Origin: Leptospira idonii
GTDB lineage: Bacteria > Spirochaetota > Leptospiria > Leptospirales > Leptospiraceae
Assembly: GCF_004770995.1 (NCBI RefSeq)
Contig: NZ_RQHW01000079.1
Coordinates: 108,628-172,627 of the forward strand
DNA: 64,000 bases
Direction: 5' to 3'
The notes below the pieces were generated by a model. It was given only the letters and a program-made list of their open reading frames with translations. It had not been told where the DNA came from and ran no database searches. Each line of letters opens with the position of its first letter. The stretch's first letter is position 1. Made by a program: the position numbers and the translations under genes. Below, in pieces: positions 49,694 to 60,051 of this stretch.

Positions 49694-51394
49694 ATGAACT
49701 CTTGGGAATTCATAAAAAAACATAAATTAGGCATCCCGCTTCTTTGGGATCTTGTGATGGTGTTGGTTGTTTTAGGCAACCTATGCCTCATCCTCTTCGA
49801 TCTGACATATCTTTGGTTCAGACCTTTTTACTTTAAAAACTTCCCCGAAGTTTTGACGATTTACGATAAACCTGTATTAGGAATCGAGCCTCACCGAGTT
49901 ACATCTGCTTATACCGGTTATGTGAATGACCTCGCGTATCTCACTAAGCTGAGAGACGACGGGTTTCGGGAAAATGAAAGGAAAAAAACGAGAGAAGAGA
50001 TTTATTCCGTACTTCAATTCTTAAAATCCCATGTAGCGAACGAAAAGTTCGACAAATTATTTTCCGAATTTGAAGAGGGGATGAAACTGGAAGATCCAGA
50101 GTTGAGACGAACCACTCTCGAGGCCATCTTAATACAGTTAAATGAGTTTGTGATCGTTCTTGAGGAAACGGATGAGATCAACTCACTCATCGAATTGTCC
50201 GAAAAATATTCCTTTATCAATCGTCTCAGCAAAGAGGGAAATGAGGTAAAGGAAGTCCAAAAAATCATCTTGAGCATGGACAAAAAGATGTTGGAGATCG
50301 TAGAGACGAATCCTTTCGCTATGTCCGGGCAAACGGAAGACTTTTCCGAAATTCAAACGATCATTAAAGCGGAATACCAAATCCATAAAACCAAGGCGAG
50401 AGATACCAAACTCAGACAAGAGCTGGATCCGATCTTAAACAAAGACCGCATTCCCTCGACAGTAGTCGCATTTGCTTGGTTTTGGAGAGATAACGAAAGA
50501 TCTTTAACCGATAAGATCTCTTTTTTCGATTCCCATCTCAGAATCCATTTCGATCTTAATTATTACAGAGGGATCGCTTCGGATGGAACACCGATTAATA
50601 ATTATCTTTTGTTAGACGCTCCTTTCCTTGCTTTCTTTTTGGTTGAATTCGCTATCAGCTGGCTTCTTGCCATCAAACGAAAGACTTATATCGCATGGTT
50701 TTTGTATCCGGTCTATCACTGGTATGACGTTCTGGGTTTGATTCCCGTAGTGGAATTCCGTTTTTTCAGATTGGTGCGTGTGTATAAAATTTATCTGATG
50801 CTTCAAACAAATCAATTCACTCGAATCTTAGGAAACGATTTGATCAGTAAAACGATTCGTTACTACAGCAACATCATCAAAGAAGAAATATCCGATCTAG
50901 TTACCATTCAGATCTTGACGGAGACACAAAACGAAGTTAAGTCGGGGAATTCTCTCGATCAGTTCGTCCAAGCCATCGATTTGAATCGGGAAGAGCTGAA
51001 AAAAGTCGTGATCAACAATATCGCAAAATCCGCTCAGAATGAAAACTTAAAAGCTTTGATCGAGAATTTAGTGAACGAGGTTTCTGAAAATATTTCCAGC
51101 AATCTAAAGCCTATTTCTTTTCTTCCTAAAGATATGCAAGCCAATCTTACTAGGCAATTGAGTATGTCCATTTATCATGCGATTTCCAAAACGACCGTAG
51201 CGATGGCGCAGGATCCGATGGGCCGTAAATCGATCGAAAATCTAATCGATTATCTTGTGGATGAGATGATTCTTTTTGCGGAAGATCCGGATATGATTAA
51301 GTTGAATACGAACATCACAGTCGCTTTGATTGAAAATATGAAGAAATCGGTCGCAGAGAAAAAATGGCTGAAAGCGAGTGTGGAAACAAGTTAG
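49694..51394 (+). CDS. membrane protein with voltage-sensor-like helix and long cytoplasmic parts
   Basis: 566 residues. One hydrophobic helix lies near residue 25 (VMVLVVLGNLCLILFDL). A charged, helical region of about 250 residues follows, then a second membrane block at about 310-375. In that block WYDVLGLIPVVEF is followed by RFFRLVRVYKI, with basic residues at every third position as in the S4 helix of voltage-sensing domains. No pore signature was seen. The last 190 residues are helical and charged (EEISDLVTIQILTE, LNREELKKVVINN). The function is unknown; the gene is 37 bases after icmF and runs into a convergent transglutaminase gene. Confidence 0.6.
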   Translation: MNSWEFIKKHKLGIPLLWDLVMVLVVLGNLCLILFDLTYLWFRPFYFKNFPEVLTIYDKPVLGIEPHRVTSAYTGYVNDLAYLTKLRDDGFRENERKKTREEIYSVLQFLKSHVANEKFDKLFSEFEEGMKLEDPELRRTTLEAILIQLNEFVIVLEETDEINSLIELSEKYSFINRLSKEGNEVKEVQKIILSMDKKMLEIVETNPFAMSGQTEDFSEIQTIIKAEYQIHKTKARDTKLRQELDPILNKDRIPSTVVAFAWFWRDNERSLTDKISFFDSHLRIHFDLNYYRGIASDGTPINNYLLLDAPFLAFFLVEFAISWLLAIKRKTYIAWFLYPVYHWYDVLGLIPVVEFRFFRLVRVYKIYLMLQTNQFTRILGNDLISKTIRYYSNIIKEEISDLVTIQILTETQNEVKSGNSLDQFVQAIDLNREELKKVVINNIAKSAQNENLKALIENLVNEVSENISSNLKPISFLPKDMQANLTRQLSMSIYHAISKTTVAMAQDPMGRKSIENLIDYLVDEMILFAEDPDMIKLNTNITVALIENMKKSVAEKKWLKASVETS

Positions 51395-51401
51395 AGGTTT
51401 G

Positions 51402-51425
51402 TCCTCCTGTCACCTAACAGGAGGA
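51402..51425. other. 9-bp-stem hairpin between convergent genes
   Basis: TCCTCCTGT (51402-51410) and ACAGGAGGA (51417-51425) form a perfect stem with a 6-base loop. It spans the stop of the transglutaminase gene and sits 8 bases past the end of the membrane-protein gene. There is no T-run on either side, so simple intrinsic termination is not clear, but it could protect or define the 3' ends of both messages. Confidence 0.4.
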
Positions 51426-52855
51426 GGGCCGCCGGACTGCGGCGTTTTTACATAGTCCGGTTTTGCGGACCTGGATGCGATTTGGTTTGCATCCGAAAGA
51501 GTGACTTGGTAGCTGATCGTATCTTTTCCGCTTCCGTTCCAGAAAAACCAAACCGTATCGATTTCCCAAATTCCGTCTGACGCCAGGAAGGCGGAATCTT
51601 GTTTCGGATTCCCTGCTGTGAAAGGAATATAAGAAGGATTAATAACCCCGAAAAGCTGGTCGGATTGAGGATCGTGAGGAATCCATTGATCCGTGCTTGC
51701 ATCATAAATCTCTAAAATGGAATGAGGAAGTGCAGGAGGAGGATCTGACCAAGTCCCTATTCCGTAAAGTCCTCTGACCGGAATTTTAAGGGCACGTAAC
51801 ATTCCTATGGCGATGTAAGTGAAATAACCGCAATCTCCGGTTCCTTGTTCCAACCATTCTTTCACACTTGAGCCTTCAACTCTGGTTCCGTACTTATAAT
51901 TTTTTCGTAAGTAGGAAAGCGCTAGTTCCGCCTTTTCACCTAACGTATTTCCGCTAGCTGTGATCTCTTCTACTTTTGCCAGGAATTCCGGATCTTCTAA
52001 AGAAAAGAGTCCGTCTCTATTTTCGGTTGCCCAGGCATAGTACGGATCGTTCGGAGACGAAGGTTTTAATTTGGCAGGCCGGGAACCGACTCTACGTAAA
52101 TTTTGATCTATTTTTAGTTCCAGGCGGATTTGCTGCGGCCATTCGGTTCCCGGGTCTTTTTTCAATTCCAAAAACTGATTCCCTCTGCTTGTTTTTCTTT
52201 TGGTTTGAATTCCGGGAGAATCGGATCGAAAAGAGACTGTTTTTTGGTAGGGTCTGTCTACTGGAAGCGTTATGCGGACTGTATCGTTGTTTTGGATGCG
52301 CCAAGCTTCCAGTAGTTTGGTAAGTTGGATGTTCCATACTATGTCGATGGTTCTGGGAGCGAGCTGACTTTTCACCCAAGATCCATTAGGTGCAATTTGT
52401 AATGCCTGATTCGTATCTCCCTTCGAGTAGTAAAGCCAGGCTAAGTTTTCAGGAAACCATTGAGAAGGTGTTTTCCCTGCGGACTTCAGTTCTTTTTGTG
52501 CGAGTGAATTTTTTTGAATGGCTAAATCGATTTTACCTAATGATTCAAGGCACTGAATCGTTTCTTTGTAAGGAAGTTCATCTCTTTCGGCATTCAATTG
52601 CCAAGAAGTTTCCAAATAAGGAAGAGCTTCTTTCGGATTTTGAAGATAATTCTTTAGAGTGAATCCTATCATAAACGGACGAGACCATTGATTCGGTTCT
52701 AATCGGTAAGCATCTTTAAAATAGGAGAGCGCGTCTTGAGGTCGATTTTTATTATAAAGCAGATCGATCCCTTGGTTGTATTTCTCGGCACCGGACTCCG
52801 CGAAGGTGGTTAGTATTGGAAAATAAAATAGGATCAGGCAAAGAAATCTTTTCAT
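51410..52855 (-). CDS. exported transglutaminase-like protein with TPR-like N-terminus
   Basis: 481 residues with a signal peptide (FLCLILFYFPILTTFA). The next 130 residues contain TPR-like repeats (YNQGIDLLYNKNRPQDALSYF, PYLETSWQLN). The C-terminal half has a transglutaminase-core triad: Cys near 341 in GTGDCGYFTYIA, His near 377 in LPHSILEIYD and Asp near 394 in WIPHDPQ. Such proteins act as peptidases or cross-linking enzymes; here it is probably periplasmic. It is separated by 51 bases from the lipoprotein gene upstream. Confidence 0.8.
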   Translation of the reverse strand: MKRFLCLILFYFPILTTFAESGAEKYNQGIDLLYNKNRPQDALSYFKDAYRLEPNQWSRPFMIGFTLKNYLQNPKEALPYLETSWQLNAERDELPYKETIQCLESLGKIDLAIQKNSLAQKELKSAGKTPSQWFPENLAWLYYSKGDTNQALQIAPNGSWVKSQLAPRTIDIVWNIQLTKLLEAWRIQNNDTVRITLPVDRPYQKTVSFRSDSPGIQTKRKTSRGNQFLELKKDPGTEWPQQIRLELKIDQNLRRVGSRPAKLKPSSPNDPYYAWATENRDGLFSLEDPEFLAKVEEITASGNTLGEKAELALSYLRKNYKYGTRVEGSSVKEWLEQGTGDCGYFTYIAIGMLRALKIPVRGLYGIGTWSDPPPALPHSILEIYDASTDQWIPHDPQSDQLFGVINPSYIPFTAGNPKQDSAFLASDGIWEIDTVWFFWNGSGKDTISYQVTLSDANQIASRSAKPDYVKTPQSGGPPPVR

Positions 52856-52906
52856 AAGAACCTCATGGCGAAATTTGTTACGGTAGGATTTTATAATTGA
52901 TAAGCA

Positions 52907-53539
52907 CTATTTTGTGATAAACAAAGAAGGATCGATTTCCTTCAGTTTCGCTTGAGAAATTCCAGTATAAGCTTCCATCAGTTCTTTTTGATTTCTCTTG
53001 ATGATTTCCAAGTCGTGTTCGTTAGTTAAGGGCTTTACGATCTTCATTGCGATATCTGCATATTTTTTGTTAGCTGCCCAATCATTTATGATCCTATCTT
53101 TCGTTTTTCTTAATTCTATTTTTGTTTCTTCGGGGACATTCGGATTGTTTAAGGCTTCCTCTAAGTCAATTAAACCTTGATCCTTCATTGTTTTGAATTT
53201 TTGAATTCCTAGCTCTCCTTGAGAAACGTTCCAAGCCCAGGCCACTTTCGCATTGACCTTTACGAATTCTGCATAATCTTTAAAACCCGCTTGTTGGATA
53301 ACGGATTCGATTTCTGCGAACATCGCAAGTCCTGTAGGATCGTTTTTTTCCGCGATTTTTTTGGGGATATCCGGGCCTAATTTATGAAGAGCTTTGACTG
53401 CAGTTACATACTTTCGGATGACGTCATCGTTCAATTCGACTCCGGAAACATTTTGGTCGTAAATTTCGTAAAGTTTTCCGCATTGAGAGAAAACAAGAAG
53501 AGTAGAGAGAAAAAAAGTCGTAATGAAAAAACGATTCAT
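52907..53539 (-). CDS. lipoprotein, unknown function
   Basis: 210 residues. The signal (FFITTFFLSTLLVFSQC) gives a probable lipidated Cys18. The mature part is almost all helical and charged, with KELMEAYTGISQAKLKEIDPSLF at the C-terminus. The start at 53539 has GGGAGAAGG upstream; the frame is open 23 codons further, but without a ribosome site. No domain is recognised. It is preceded by the divergent rluA-type gene, 117 bases away. Confidence 0.68.
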   Translation of the reverse strand: MNRFFITTFFLSTLLVFSQCGKLYEIYDQNVSGVELNDDVIRKYVTAVKALHKLGPDIPKKIAEKNDPTGLAMFAEIESVIQQAGFKDYAEFVKVNAKVAWAWNVSQGELGIQKFKTMKDQGLIDLEEALNNPNVPEETKIELRKTKDRIINDWAANKKYADIAMKIVKPLTNEHDLEIIKRNQKELMEAYTGISQAKLKEIDPSLFITK

Positions 53540-53656
53540 GATCCTTCTCCCTAAGGCCGGATTTTTAAGTTTGCGGTAAATAAAATCCGGAAACAAAATT
53601 GAATTCAAGAAAAAATTTACCGAAAGAAATTTCTTTTTGCAAAAGATGATCGTAAG

Positions 53657-54355
53657 ATGAGCAAACCCTCTTCCCCCAATTCTCGATTTTTACCGAAAGG
53701 TCTCTCGATTCTCCATGAAGACAGAGATATATTGGTAGTAGATAAACCTTCCGGCCTTCTCACTGTAGCGACCGATTCCGAAAAAATCAAAACCGCATTT
53801 GTTTCTTTAACAGACTATATACGAAAAGGAAGCGCCTCTTCCAGAAAAAGGATTTATGTGGTTCATCGATTGGATCGAGATACATCCGGGATTTTAGTCT
53901 TTGCTAAATCGGAAGAGGTCAAAGATAAACTTCAATCCGGCTGGCAGAACATTGAAAAAAAATACGTAGCCGTGGTGCATGGACATTTTAAAGAACCTTC
54001 CGGAGTGATTACTTCTTATTTGGCAGAGAACAAGGCGCAGGTGGTTTATTCTGTGAAAGACATCACTCTGGGGAAATTATCACACACTTCTTATCGAGTT
54101 TTGAAAGAAACAAAAAACTATTCTTTGGTGGAAGTGGATCTGCTTACTGGAAGGAAAAATCAAATTCGCGTTCATTTTGCAGAAGAAAAACATCCGATCG
54201 TAGGAGACACAAAGTACGGAGAAGATCGAAAATCTTATCCTAGAATGGCACTTCATGCCAGATCGATCTCATTCGAACATCCGTTCCATGGCAAAAAAAT
54301 GTTTTTTGAAACGGAAATCCCTTCTTTTCTCACAGGCTTGGTTGGAGGGATGTAA
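53657..54355 (+). CDS. RluA-family 23S/tRNA pseudouridine synthase
   Basis: 232 residues. The catalytic block is VVHRLDRDTSGILVFAKS (the Asp of HRLDRDTSG is the nucleophile). Also present are ILVVDKPSGLLTV near the N-terminus and LLTGRKNQIRVHFAEEKHPIVGDTKYG near the C-terminus, which is diagnostic of RluA/RluC/RluD enzymes. No S4 domain is present, which favours an RluA-like member. Which uridine it modifies cannot be told from sequence alone. Confidence 0.9.
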   Translation: MSKPSSPNSRFLPKGLSILHEDRDILVVDKPSGLLTVATDSEKIKTAFVSLTDYIRKGSASSRKRIYVVHRLDRDTSGILVFAKSEEVKDKLQSGWQNIEKKYVAVVHGHFKEPSGVITSYLAENKAQVVYSVKDITLGKLSHTSYRVLKETKNYSLVEVDLLTGRKNQIRVHFAEEKHPIVGDTKYGEDRKSYPRMALHARSISFEHPFHGKKMFFETEIPSFLTGLVGGM

Positions 54356-54429
54356 AACCATTCTTCTTATTGAAAGATGCATGCCTTTCTTTCTTCGTTC
54401 CTCTATTCGATAAATATTTTCTCTGCAAG

Positions 54430-55023
54430 TTAAGAGTAACCCATCGGTGATGAGCGTGCGAGGATTTGGCAAAGCTCGACTTTATATTGGGGATCTTGAA
54501 AGTCTTTTGCTTTTGTTAGATAACGATGAGAAGCGAGCATCTGTAGGGTTGTAGTATCTCTTACAATCCCAAACGTACGCATAATTCCCAGCCAACCAAT
54601 TTCCTCCCAGGCCAATAACAAAGATAGAAGTTTACTTCTGGAGATCCCAAGCGCATCGGCAAGAATGTCCATCTCGGCTAACTCTCTTTCGTCGGCTCGG
54701 CAGCTTATTTTTTGAAGTTCTTGGCCTGGATCTTGGTAAGATTTTGTTAGTTTTTTTCTCTTTGAGGGAATGAGTCCGTAGTAGATGGGATAAGCGGATT
54801 CTTCTAAGAGGTTACGAAGTCTAGCGGAGAAAGATGAAGTTTCTACGTTTCTGGGATTTTGCAATTGTTGTAAGAGTTTCGGTGGAAGCAGGAATGTTGT
54901 GACAATGGTGCTACCTTTTTCATAGAAATAGAGTGAATTCGCTTCCGGCTTTGTGATCGAAATCGTTTTTATTTCTCGATTCCAGTTTGTAATTATAGAA
55001 ACACTTGGTTCATCATCTTTCAT
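54430..55023 (-). CDS. DUF1564-like Leptospira protein, probable ribbon-helix-helix type
   Basis: 197 residues, soluble. The distinctive segment is DERELAEMDILADALGISRSKLLSLLLAWEEIG, which has the look of a ribbon-helix-helix or similar DNA-binding segment. The surrounding pattern (LLPPKLLQQL, SARLRNLLEES, SKRKKLTKSYQ) resembles the DUF1564 family that is expanded in Leptospira. The ATG at 55023 is preferred over a TTG 9 codons upstream. It converges with the rluA-type gene and lies next to a GC-rich repeat. Confidence 0.6.
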   Translation of the reverse strand: MKDDEPSVSIITNWNREIKTISITKPEANSLYFYEKGSTIVTTFLLPPKLLQQLQNPRNVETSSFSARLRNLLEESAYPIYYGLIPSKRKKLTKSYQDPGQELQKISCRADERELAEMDILADALGISRSKLLSLLLAWEEIGWLGIMRTFGIVRDTTTLQMLASHRYLTKAKDFQDPQYKVELCQILARSSPMGYS

Positions 55024-55078
55024 TGCGAATGAAAGGTCAGAAATATACAATTTGGTTCAGAGTGAAGGAAGTTAAAGG

Positions 55079-55222
55079 TTTTGCGAGAGGGATGCGTAGG
55101 GCTTGGTCTCGCGTCAGCAGACGGGAGCGAAGCGGACCCCGTAGCAGCCCGGCCCCGGAAAAACGGAAGTTAATGTTTATTTGAACTGTTGTGTTAGCAA
55201 ATTTGAATTAGAATTTCCGGGG
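55079..55222. repeat. GC-rich intergenic repeat-like element with 9-bp inverted repeat
   Basis: A GC-rich block (about 55080-55160) with GGGAGCGAAGCGGACCCCG contrasts with the AT-rich surroundings. CCCCGGAAA (55153-55161) is the exact inverse of TTTCCGGGG (55214-55222), enclosing an AT-rich 52-base core. The form suggests a dispersed extragenic repeat or small non-coding transposable element, but copy number cannot be judged from one window. No gene was seen in the 55024-55241 gap. Confidence 0.45.
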
Positions 55223-55241
55223 ACTCGCCCCTATAAATGGC

Positions 55242-55562
55242 TTACTCTTTGATCAACAAATGTTCGTAAGCGGAAGGATTATCGTTCTTGAAATAATGTT
55301 CTAAGATGATGTTCACATCTTCTTCGGTTTGCAGGCGGAACCATTTTCCTTCCGGGTAACAGACTTGAGCCGGTCCTAGTTCGCATCTTTCCAAACAACC
55401 TGCTCTTTGGATGCGAAAAGGGTAATTTAATCCCGCCTTGGATGCTTTTTGTTTCAGAAGCTTTAGAATTTCTTGTGAGCCTTGATTTCCGCAAGAGACC
55501 CTTTCTCCAGGGCCTCTTTGGTTTTCACATACAAAAAAATGTTTTTCGTAAACTTGGCTCAC
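55242..55562 (-). CDS. thioredoxin-like 2Fe-2S ferredoxin
   Basis: 106 residues. The four cysteine ligands are in the thioredoxin-like order: FFVCENQRG and VSCGNQGS near the N-terminus, then AGCLERCELGP. This family includes free (2Fe-2S) ferredoxins and NuoE-like domains. The start is GTG at 55562, with AGAGG about 8 bases upstream; an in-frame GTG three codons earlier overlaps that site. It is the last gene of the glycine-cleavage unit, 12 bases after gcvP. The partner is unknown. Confidence 0.85.
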   Translation of the reverse strand: MSQVYEKHFFVCENQRGPGERVSCGNQGSQEILKLLKQKASKAGLNYPFRIQRAGCLERCELGPAQVCYPEGKWFRLQTEEDVNIILEHYFKNDNPSAYEHLLIKE

Positions 55563-55574
55563 GACGGTCACCTC

Positions 55575-58493
55575 TTATGTGTATTGTTCCATAGGAATGC
55601 AAGAGCAGATTAAGTTTCTATCTCCGTACACATTGTCCACTCTTCCCACACTCGGCCAGAATTTACGCGAACGAAGCCAAGCCAATGGATACGCCGCTCT
55701 TTCTCTGGAATAAGGATGGTTCCAAGAATCTCCGATCACCATCTCTGCCGTATGAGGAGAGTTTTTCAAAGGATTGTCGGCTTTGTCCAAAACTCCACTT
55801 TCCACATCTTTGATTTCCTGAGCTATGCAGAGCATGGAATCGATGAATCGATCCAATTCTTCTTTGGATTCTGATTCTGTCGGTTCCACCATAAGAGTTC
55901 CAGGAACAGGGAAAGACATAGTAGGGGAATGAAATCCGAAGTCGATCAATCGTTTGGCGATGTCTTCCACTTCGATCCCGCTCGTTTTTTTGAATCCTCT
56001 CATATCCAAAATACACTCGTGGGCGACTAATCCTTTGTTCCCTTTGTAAAGAACTGGGAAAGAAGTTTCCAATCTTTTGGCAACATAGTTCGCATTTAAA
56101 ATAGCCAGTTTTGTGGAATGTCTGAGTCCCTCAAAGCCTAACATAGCAATGTATGCCCAAGAGATGACCACGATGGATGCGCTTCCCCAAGGAGCGGAGG
56201 AAACCGCCCATTGACTGTTATTCGATCCGTTTTCGATCAAACTATGTCCAGGTAAAAAAGGTGCTAAGTGTTCTGCGACTCCGATCGGGCCCACACCAGG
56301 GCCGCCGCCGCCGTGAGGAATACAAAAAGTTTTATGTAAGTTCAAATGGCATACGTCTGCACCGATATCCGCAGGACGAGTGAGTCCCACTTGTGCATTC
56401 ATATTGGCTCCATCCATATAGACTTGCCCGCCGTTTTCATGAATGGCATTACAAATCTCTACGATGGATTCTTCGAACACTCCGTGTGTAGAAGGATAAG
56501 TGACCATCAGTGCACCTAAGTCGTTTTTATGTTCGACTGCTTTTTTCTTGAGATCGGCCACATCGATGTTTCCGTTTTCATCGCAGTTCACTGCGACTAC
56601 TTGGAAACCCGCCATCACTGCGGAAGCAGGATTGGTTCCGTGCGCAGAGATAGGAATGAGACAGATGTTTCTATGATTGTCGTTTCTACTTTGGTGATAG
56701 TTGCGAATGGCAAGTAGTCCTGCATATTCTCCTTGTGAACCTGCGTTAGGTTGCAAAGATACTTCAGAAAAACCGGTGATCTCGCAGAGCCATTTCTCCA
56801 ATTGCCCGAACAATTTTCTATATCCTTCCGTTTGGTTCTCAGGAACGAAAGGATGTATATTGGATAGTTCGGGCCAAGTCACAGGATACATCTCCGTAGA
56901 TGCATTCAACTTCATCGTGCAGGAACCGAGTGCGATCATGGAAGTAGTTAAGGAAAGATCTTTCGCTTCCAATCTGCGAATATAACGAAGCATTTCCGTT
57001 TCCGTATGAAAACTGTTGAATACAGGATGAGTGAGGTAATCGGATTTTCTTTCCAAAATTTCAGGAATCACCCATTCTTCTTTTTTAGAAAGATCTGCCA
57101 GTGAGAAGTGGAGGGATTTGTTCTCGTTGAACACTTCCAATAGATCTTGTACGTCGGAAAGAGTAGTGGTTTCATCCAAAGAAACACTGATTACGTGTTG
57201 GGAAATGGAACGAAGATTGATCTCTTTATCTTCCGCATAACGAATGATCTCTGCGGAAGTGATTTTGGACAACTCGATGCGAATGGTATCGAAATAAGGT
57301 TTGGAAAGAATTTTATAACCTAATTTTTCCAATCCCGTAGCAAATAGAGTCGTCATACGATGCACTCTGCTTGCGATTTGTTTTAATCCTTTCGGGCCGT
57401 GATATACTGCATACATGGAAGATAACACTGCCAGAAGTACTTGCGCCGTACAAATGTTAGAAGTTGCTTTGTCTCTTCGTATATGTTGCTCCCTCGTTTG
57501 AAGAGAAAGTCTGTATCCTGGTTTTCCTTGCGAATCTTTGGAAACTCCTATAAGTCTTCCCGGCATACTTCTTTTGTATTCTTCTTTCGTTGCGAAAAAA
57601 CCTGCATGAGGTCCTCCGAAGCCGAGAGGAAGTCCGAATCTTTGAGAACTTCCTACGACTACGTCCGCATTCATTTCGCCGGGAGGTTTTAAAACTGTAA
57701 GCGCCAAAAGATCCGCAGCAACGATCGTTTTCGCACCTACGTCGTGTAATTTGGAGATGAATTCAGAGAAATCGTAAATGGTTCCGTCACTGGAAGGATA
57801 TTGAACGATGGCTCCGAAAAAATCAGTAGAGGGAACCATCTTTTTAAAAGATCCCACTACTACATTGATTCCGATAGGAAGAGCTCTTGTTTTGATGACA
57901 TCCAATGTTTGCGGATGAACGGATTGAGAAACGAAGAAGGATTTACCTTGAGACTCCGACTTCACATTGAATAACATAGTCATCGCTTCCGCTGCAGCAG
58001 TACCTTCATCCAAAAGAGAAGCGTTTGCGATTTCCATTCCTGTAAGATCGGTCACCATCGTTTGGAAATTGATCAAAGCTTCCATACGGCCTTGTGCGAT
58101 TTCCGCTTGGTAAGGAGTGTAAGCAGTGTACCAACCCGGGTTTTCCAAAATGTTTCTTTGGATTACCGGAGGAGTGATGCAAGAGTTATATCCGAGTCCG
58201 ATATAAGAACGGAAGATTTTGTTTTTAGAAACTATTTTTTTCAGTTCTTTCTGAAGTGCGTATTCCCCCAAAGGTTTAGGAAGATCCAAAGATTTTTGCA
58301 AACGAATGTTTGCCGGAACCGCATCACCTATGAGTGATTCCAGATCTTTATAACCTATAGCTTGCAGCATCTCTTGGATGCGGTCTGCATTCGAGCCAAC
58401 GTGTCTTCTTAAAAAAGTATCACTCGGCTCGAGAGTTTCCTCGTAATTGGAGTCTATGGAAGAGGAAGTGGGGGATTGGGTGGGAACACTCAC
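55575..58493 (-). CDS. gcvP: glycine dehydrogenase (decarboxylating), P protein
   Basis: The 972-residue PLP-dependent decarboxylase of the glycine cleavage system: glycine loses CO2 and the aminomethyl group passes to lipoyl-GcvH. It is the full-length single-chain form. The PLP lysine lies in [17 protein letters not shown] near residue 720, and the N-terminal half has [15 protein letters not shown] and [12 protein letters not shown]. The start is GTG at 58493 with AGGAG about 9 bases upstream. It follows gcvH by 16 bases. Confidence 0.96.
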   Translation of the reverse strand: MSVPTQSPTSSSIDSNYEETLEPSDTFLRRHVGSNADRIQEMLQAIGYKDLESLIGDAVPANIRLQKSLDLPKPLGEYALQKELKKIVSKNKIFRSYIGLGYNSCITPPVIQRNILENPGWYTAYTPYQAEIAQGRMEALINFQTMVTDLTGMEIANASLLDEGTAAAEAMTMLFNVKSESQGKSFFVSQSVHPQTLDVIKTRALPIGINVVVGSFKKMVPSTDFFGAIVQYPSSDGTIYDFSEFISKLHDVGAKTIVAADLLALTVLKPPGEMNADVVVGSSQRFGLPLGFGGPHAGFFATKEEYKRSMPGRLIGVSKDSQGKPGYRLSLQTREQHIRRDKATSNICTAQVLLAVLSSMYAVYHGPKGLKQIASRVHRMTTLFATGLEKLGYKILSKPYFDTIRIELSKITSAEIIRYAEDKEINLRSISQHVISVSLDETTTLSDVQDLLEVFNENKSLHFSLADLSKKEEWVIPEILERKSDYLTHPVFNSFHTETEMLRYIRRLEAKDLSLTTSMIALGSCTMKLNASTEMYPVTWPELSNIHPFVPENQTEGYRKLFGQLEKWLCEITGFSEVSLQPNAGSQGEYAGLLAIRNYHQSRNDNHRNICLIPISAHGTNPASAVMAGFQVVAVNCDENGNIDVADLKKKAVEHKNDLGALMVTYPSTHGVFEESIVEICNAIHENGGQVYMDGANMNAQVGLTRPADIGADVCHLNLHKTFCIPHGGGGPGVGPIGVAEHLAPFLPGHSLIENGSNNSQWAVSSAPWGSASIVVISWAYIAMLGFEGLRHSTKLAILNANYVAKRLETSFPVLYKGNKGLVAHECILDMRGFKKTSGIEVEDIAKRLIDFGFHSPTMSFPVPGTLMVEPTESESKEELDRFIDSMLCIAQEIKDVESGVLDKADNPLKNSPHTAEMVIGDSWNHPYSRERAAYPLAWLRSRKFWPSVGRVDNVYGDRNLICSCIPMEQYT

Positions 58494-58509
58494 AGTGATG
58501 TCTCCTGGA

Positions 58510-58902
58510 TTAGTCTAATTTAGAAACGAATTCTTTGTATTGAGAAGCGTTGAGCAGAGAACCTAATTCAGATGCATTGACTCCTTTCAATTTCACCATC
58601 CAAGCGTCGAATGGATCTGAGTTTACTGCTCCCGGATTGGAAGAAAGAGATGCATTCACTTCCGTTACTTCTCCTGAAATAGGAGAATAAAGATCTTCTG
58701 CGGCTTTTACGGATTCGATCGTTCCTAAACTGTCTTTTTGGGAAATTTTTTTGCCTACTTTAGGTAGATCGATGAATACGATATCACCTAATGCACCTTG
58801 TGCGAAATCAGTGATCCCGATCAATGCCGTATCTCCATCCACTTTCACCCATTCGTGTTTTTCAGTGTAGTAATAACCTTCTTTTGCCTGCGTTTCTGCC
58901 AT
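58510..58902 (-). CDS. gcvH: glycine cleavage system H protein
   Basis: A 130-residue lipoyl carrier. [21 protein letters not shown] and [20 protein letters not shown] are the family signatures; Lys66 in ESVKAAED is the lipoylation site. It lies between gcvT and gcvP in the order T-H-P. Confidence 0.96.
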   Translation of the reverse strand: MAETQAKEGYYYTEKHEWVKVDGDTALIGITDFAQGALGDIVFIDLPKVGKKISQKDSLGTIESVKAAEDLYSPISGEVTEVNASLSSNPGAVNSDPFDAWMVKLKGVNASELGSLLNASQYKEFVSKLD

Positions 58903-58938
58903 ATATTGCCTCTGGTTTGATAATGATTGAAAATTTCT

Positions 58939-60051
58939 TTATTTATTCATTCGGACGCTTCCTTTGATGAAAGCTCCTGTTTCTACTTTTGCTTTTTTCT
59001 TTTGACCGCGTATATCCACAAATACCTCGGTTTGATTTTTCGTGAATTCGAAATCTAAAATAGCAAGCCCTAGAGATTCTTTTCTGGAAGGAGAATGGGT
59101 TCCGGAAGTGGTTTTTCCTATTTCTTTTCCTTCCGAAGAAAAGATAGGGAAGTTTTCCCTAAGGACGCCCGGTTCTAGTAAAATGATTCCTACCACTTTC
59201 TTTTTGGGAGAATTTTTTTTATCGTTTTGGATTCTTTCATAAGCGAAGTAAGGTGTGGATTTTTCTTTTACGATAAAACCGATTCCCGATTCTACAGGAG
59301 ACCATTCCGAATTCAATTCATGGCCGTAAAGAGGATACTTCGCTTCCAATCGAAGGGTATCTCTGGCGCCTAATCCTACAGGAACGATGCCTAAACTTTT
59401 ACCTGCTTCGAGTAGATCTTTCCAAAGTTTGACTCCCAAAGAATGAGAAGTATAGATTTCGAATCCGTCTTCGCCGGTGTAACCTGTGCGGGAGAGAATG
59501 ATTGTTTCTCCTTGCACTTCTATTTCCGTAAAATGATAGTAAAGAAGAGAACTTAAATCTTTTCCCAGATAATTTTCCAGGATTTGGTTCGCATTAGGTC
59601 CTTGTAATGCGATTTGATGCCAGTTTGCACTTTGATCTTCTACTTTGCAGGTACCACTTACTAATTTCTGTAGATGTGCCGCAACAGCAGGATAATTCGA
59701 TGCATTCGAACAGATCATGTATTTTTCATTCGAAAATTTATAAACGGTGATATCATCTACAAGTCCTCCCGATTCATTGAGGACTGCATTGTATTGCACT
59801 TGGCCTTCTTTTAAGGAAGAGATTTGATTGCATGTTGTTTTTTCCAAAAGAGAAAGGATGTCTTCCTCTTTCCCAGTCACAAAAATTTCTCCCATATGAG
59901 ATACATCGAAAAGTCCTGCATGAGATCTTGTTGCAAGGTGTTCTTGAATGATTCCTGTGTATTGTACAGGCATATCCCATCCGCCGAATGGGACCATCTT
60001 CGCTCCCATTTCTCTATGGATTTGATTGAGTGGGGTTTGTTTTAATTCCAA
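58939..60051 (-). CDS. gcvT: aminomethyltransferase, glycine cleavage T protein
   Basis: About 370 residues. It releases ammonia from the aminomethyl-lipoyl H protein and makes 5,10-methylene-tetrahydrofolate. The conserved stretches are [43 protein letters not shown] and [12 protein letters not shown](K)YPLYGHEL. The start is taken as TTG at 60051 ([16 protein letters not shown]), which suits the family; a longer TTG start 14 codons upstream (60093) is also open. No glycine riboswitch was recognised upstream, where the divergent MDR gene begins 97 bases away. Confidence 0.93.
   Translation of the reverse strand: MELKQTPLNQIHREMGAKMVPFGGWDMPVQYTGIIQEHLATRSHAGLFDVSHMGEIFVTGKEEDILSLLEKTTCNQISSLKEGQVQYNAVLNESGGLVDDITVYKFSNEKYMICSNASNYPAVAAHLQKLVSGTCKVEDQSANWHQIALQGPNANQILENYLGKDLSSLLYYHFTEIEVQGETIILSRTGYTGEDGFEIYTSHSLGVKLWKDLLEAGKSLGIVPVGLGARDTLRLEAKYPLYGHELNSEWSPVESGIGFIVKEKSTPYFAYERIQNDKKNSPKKKVVGIILLEPGVLRENFPIFSSEGKEIGKTTSGTHSPSRKESLGLAILDFEFTKNQTEVFVDIRGQKKKAKVETGAFIKGSVRMNK

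Noticed and set aside
54375..54397. GAAAGATGCATGCCTTTC hairpin between convergent genes
   Set aside because: Short stem with no T-run; could be chance in AT-rich sequence.
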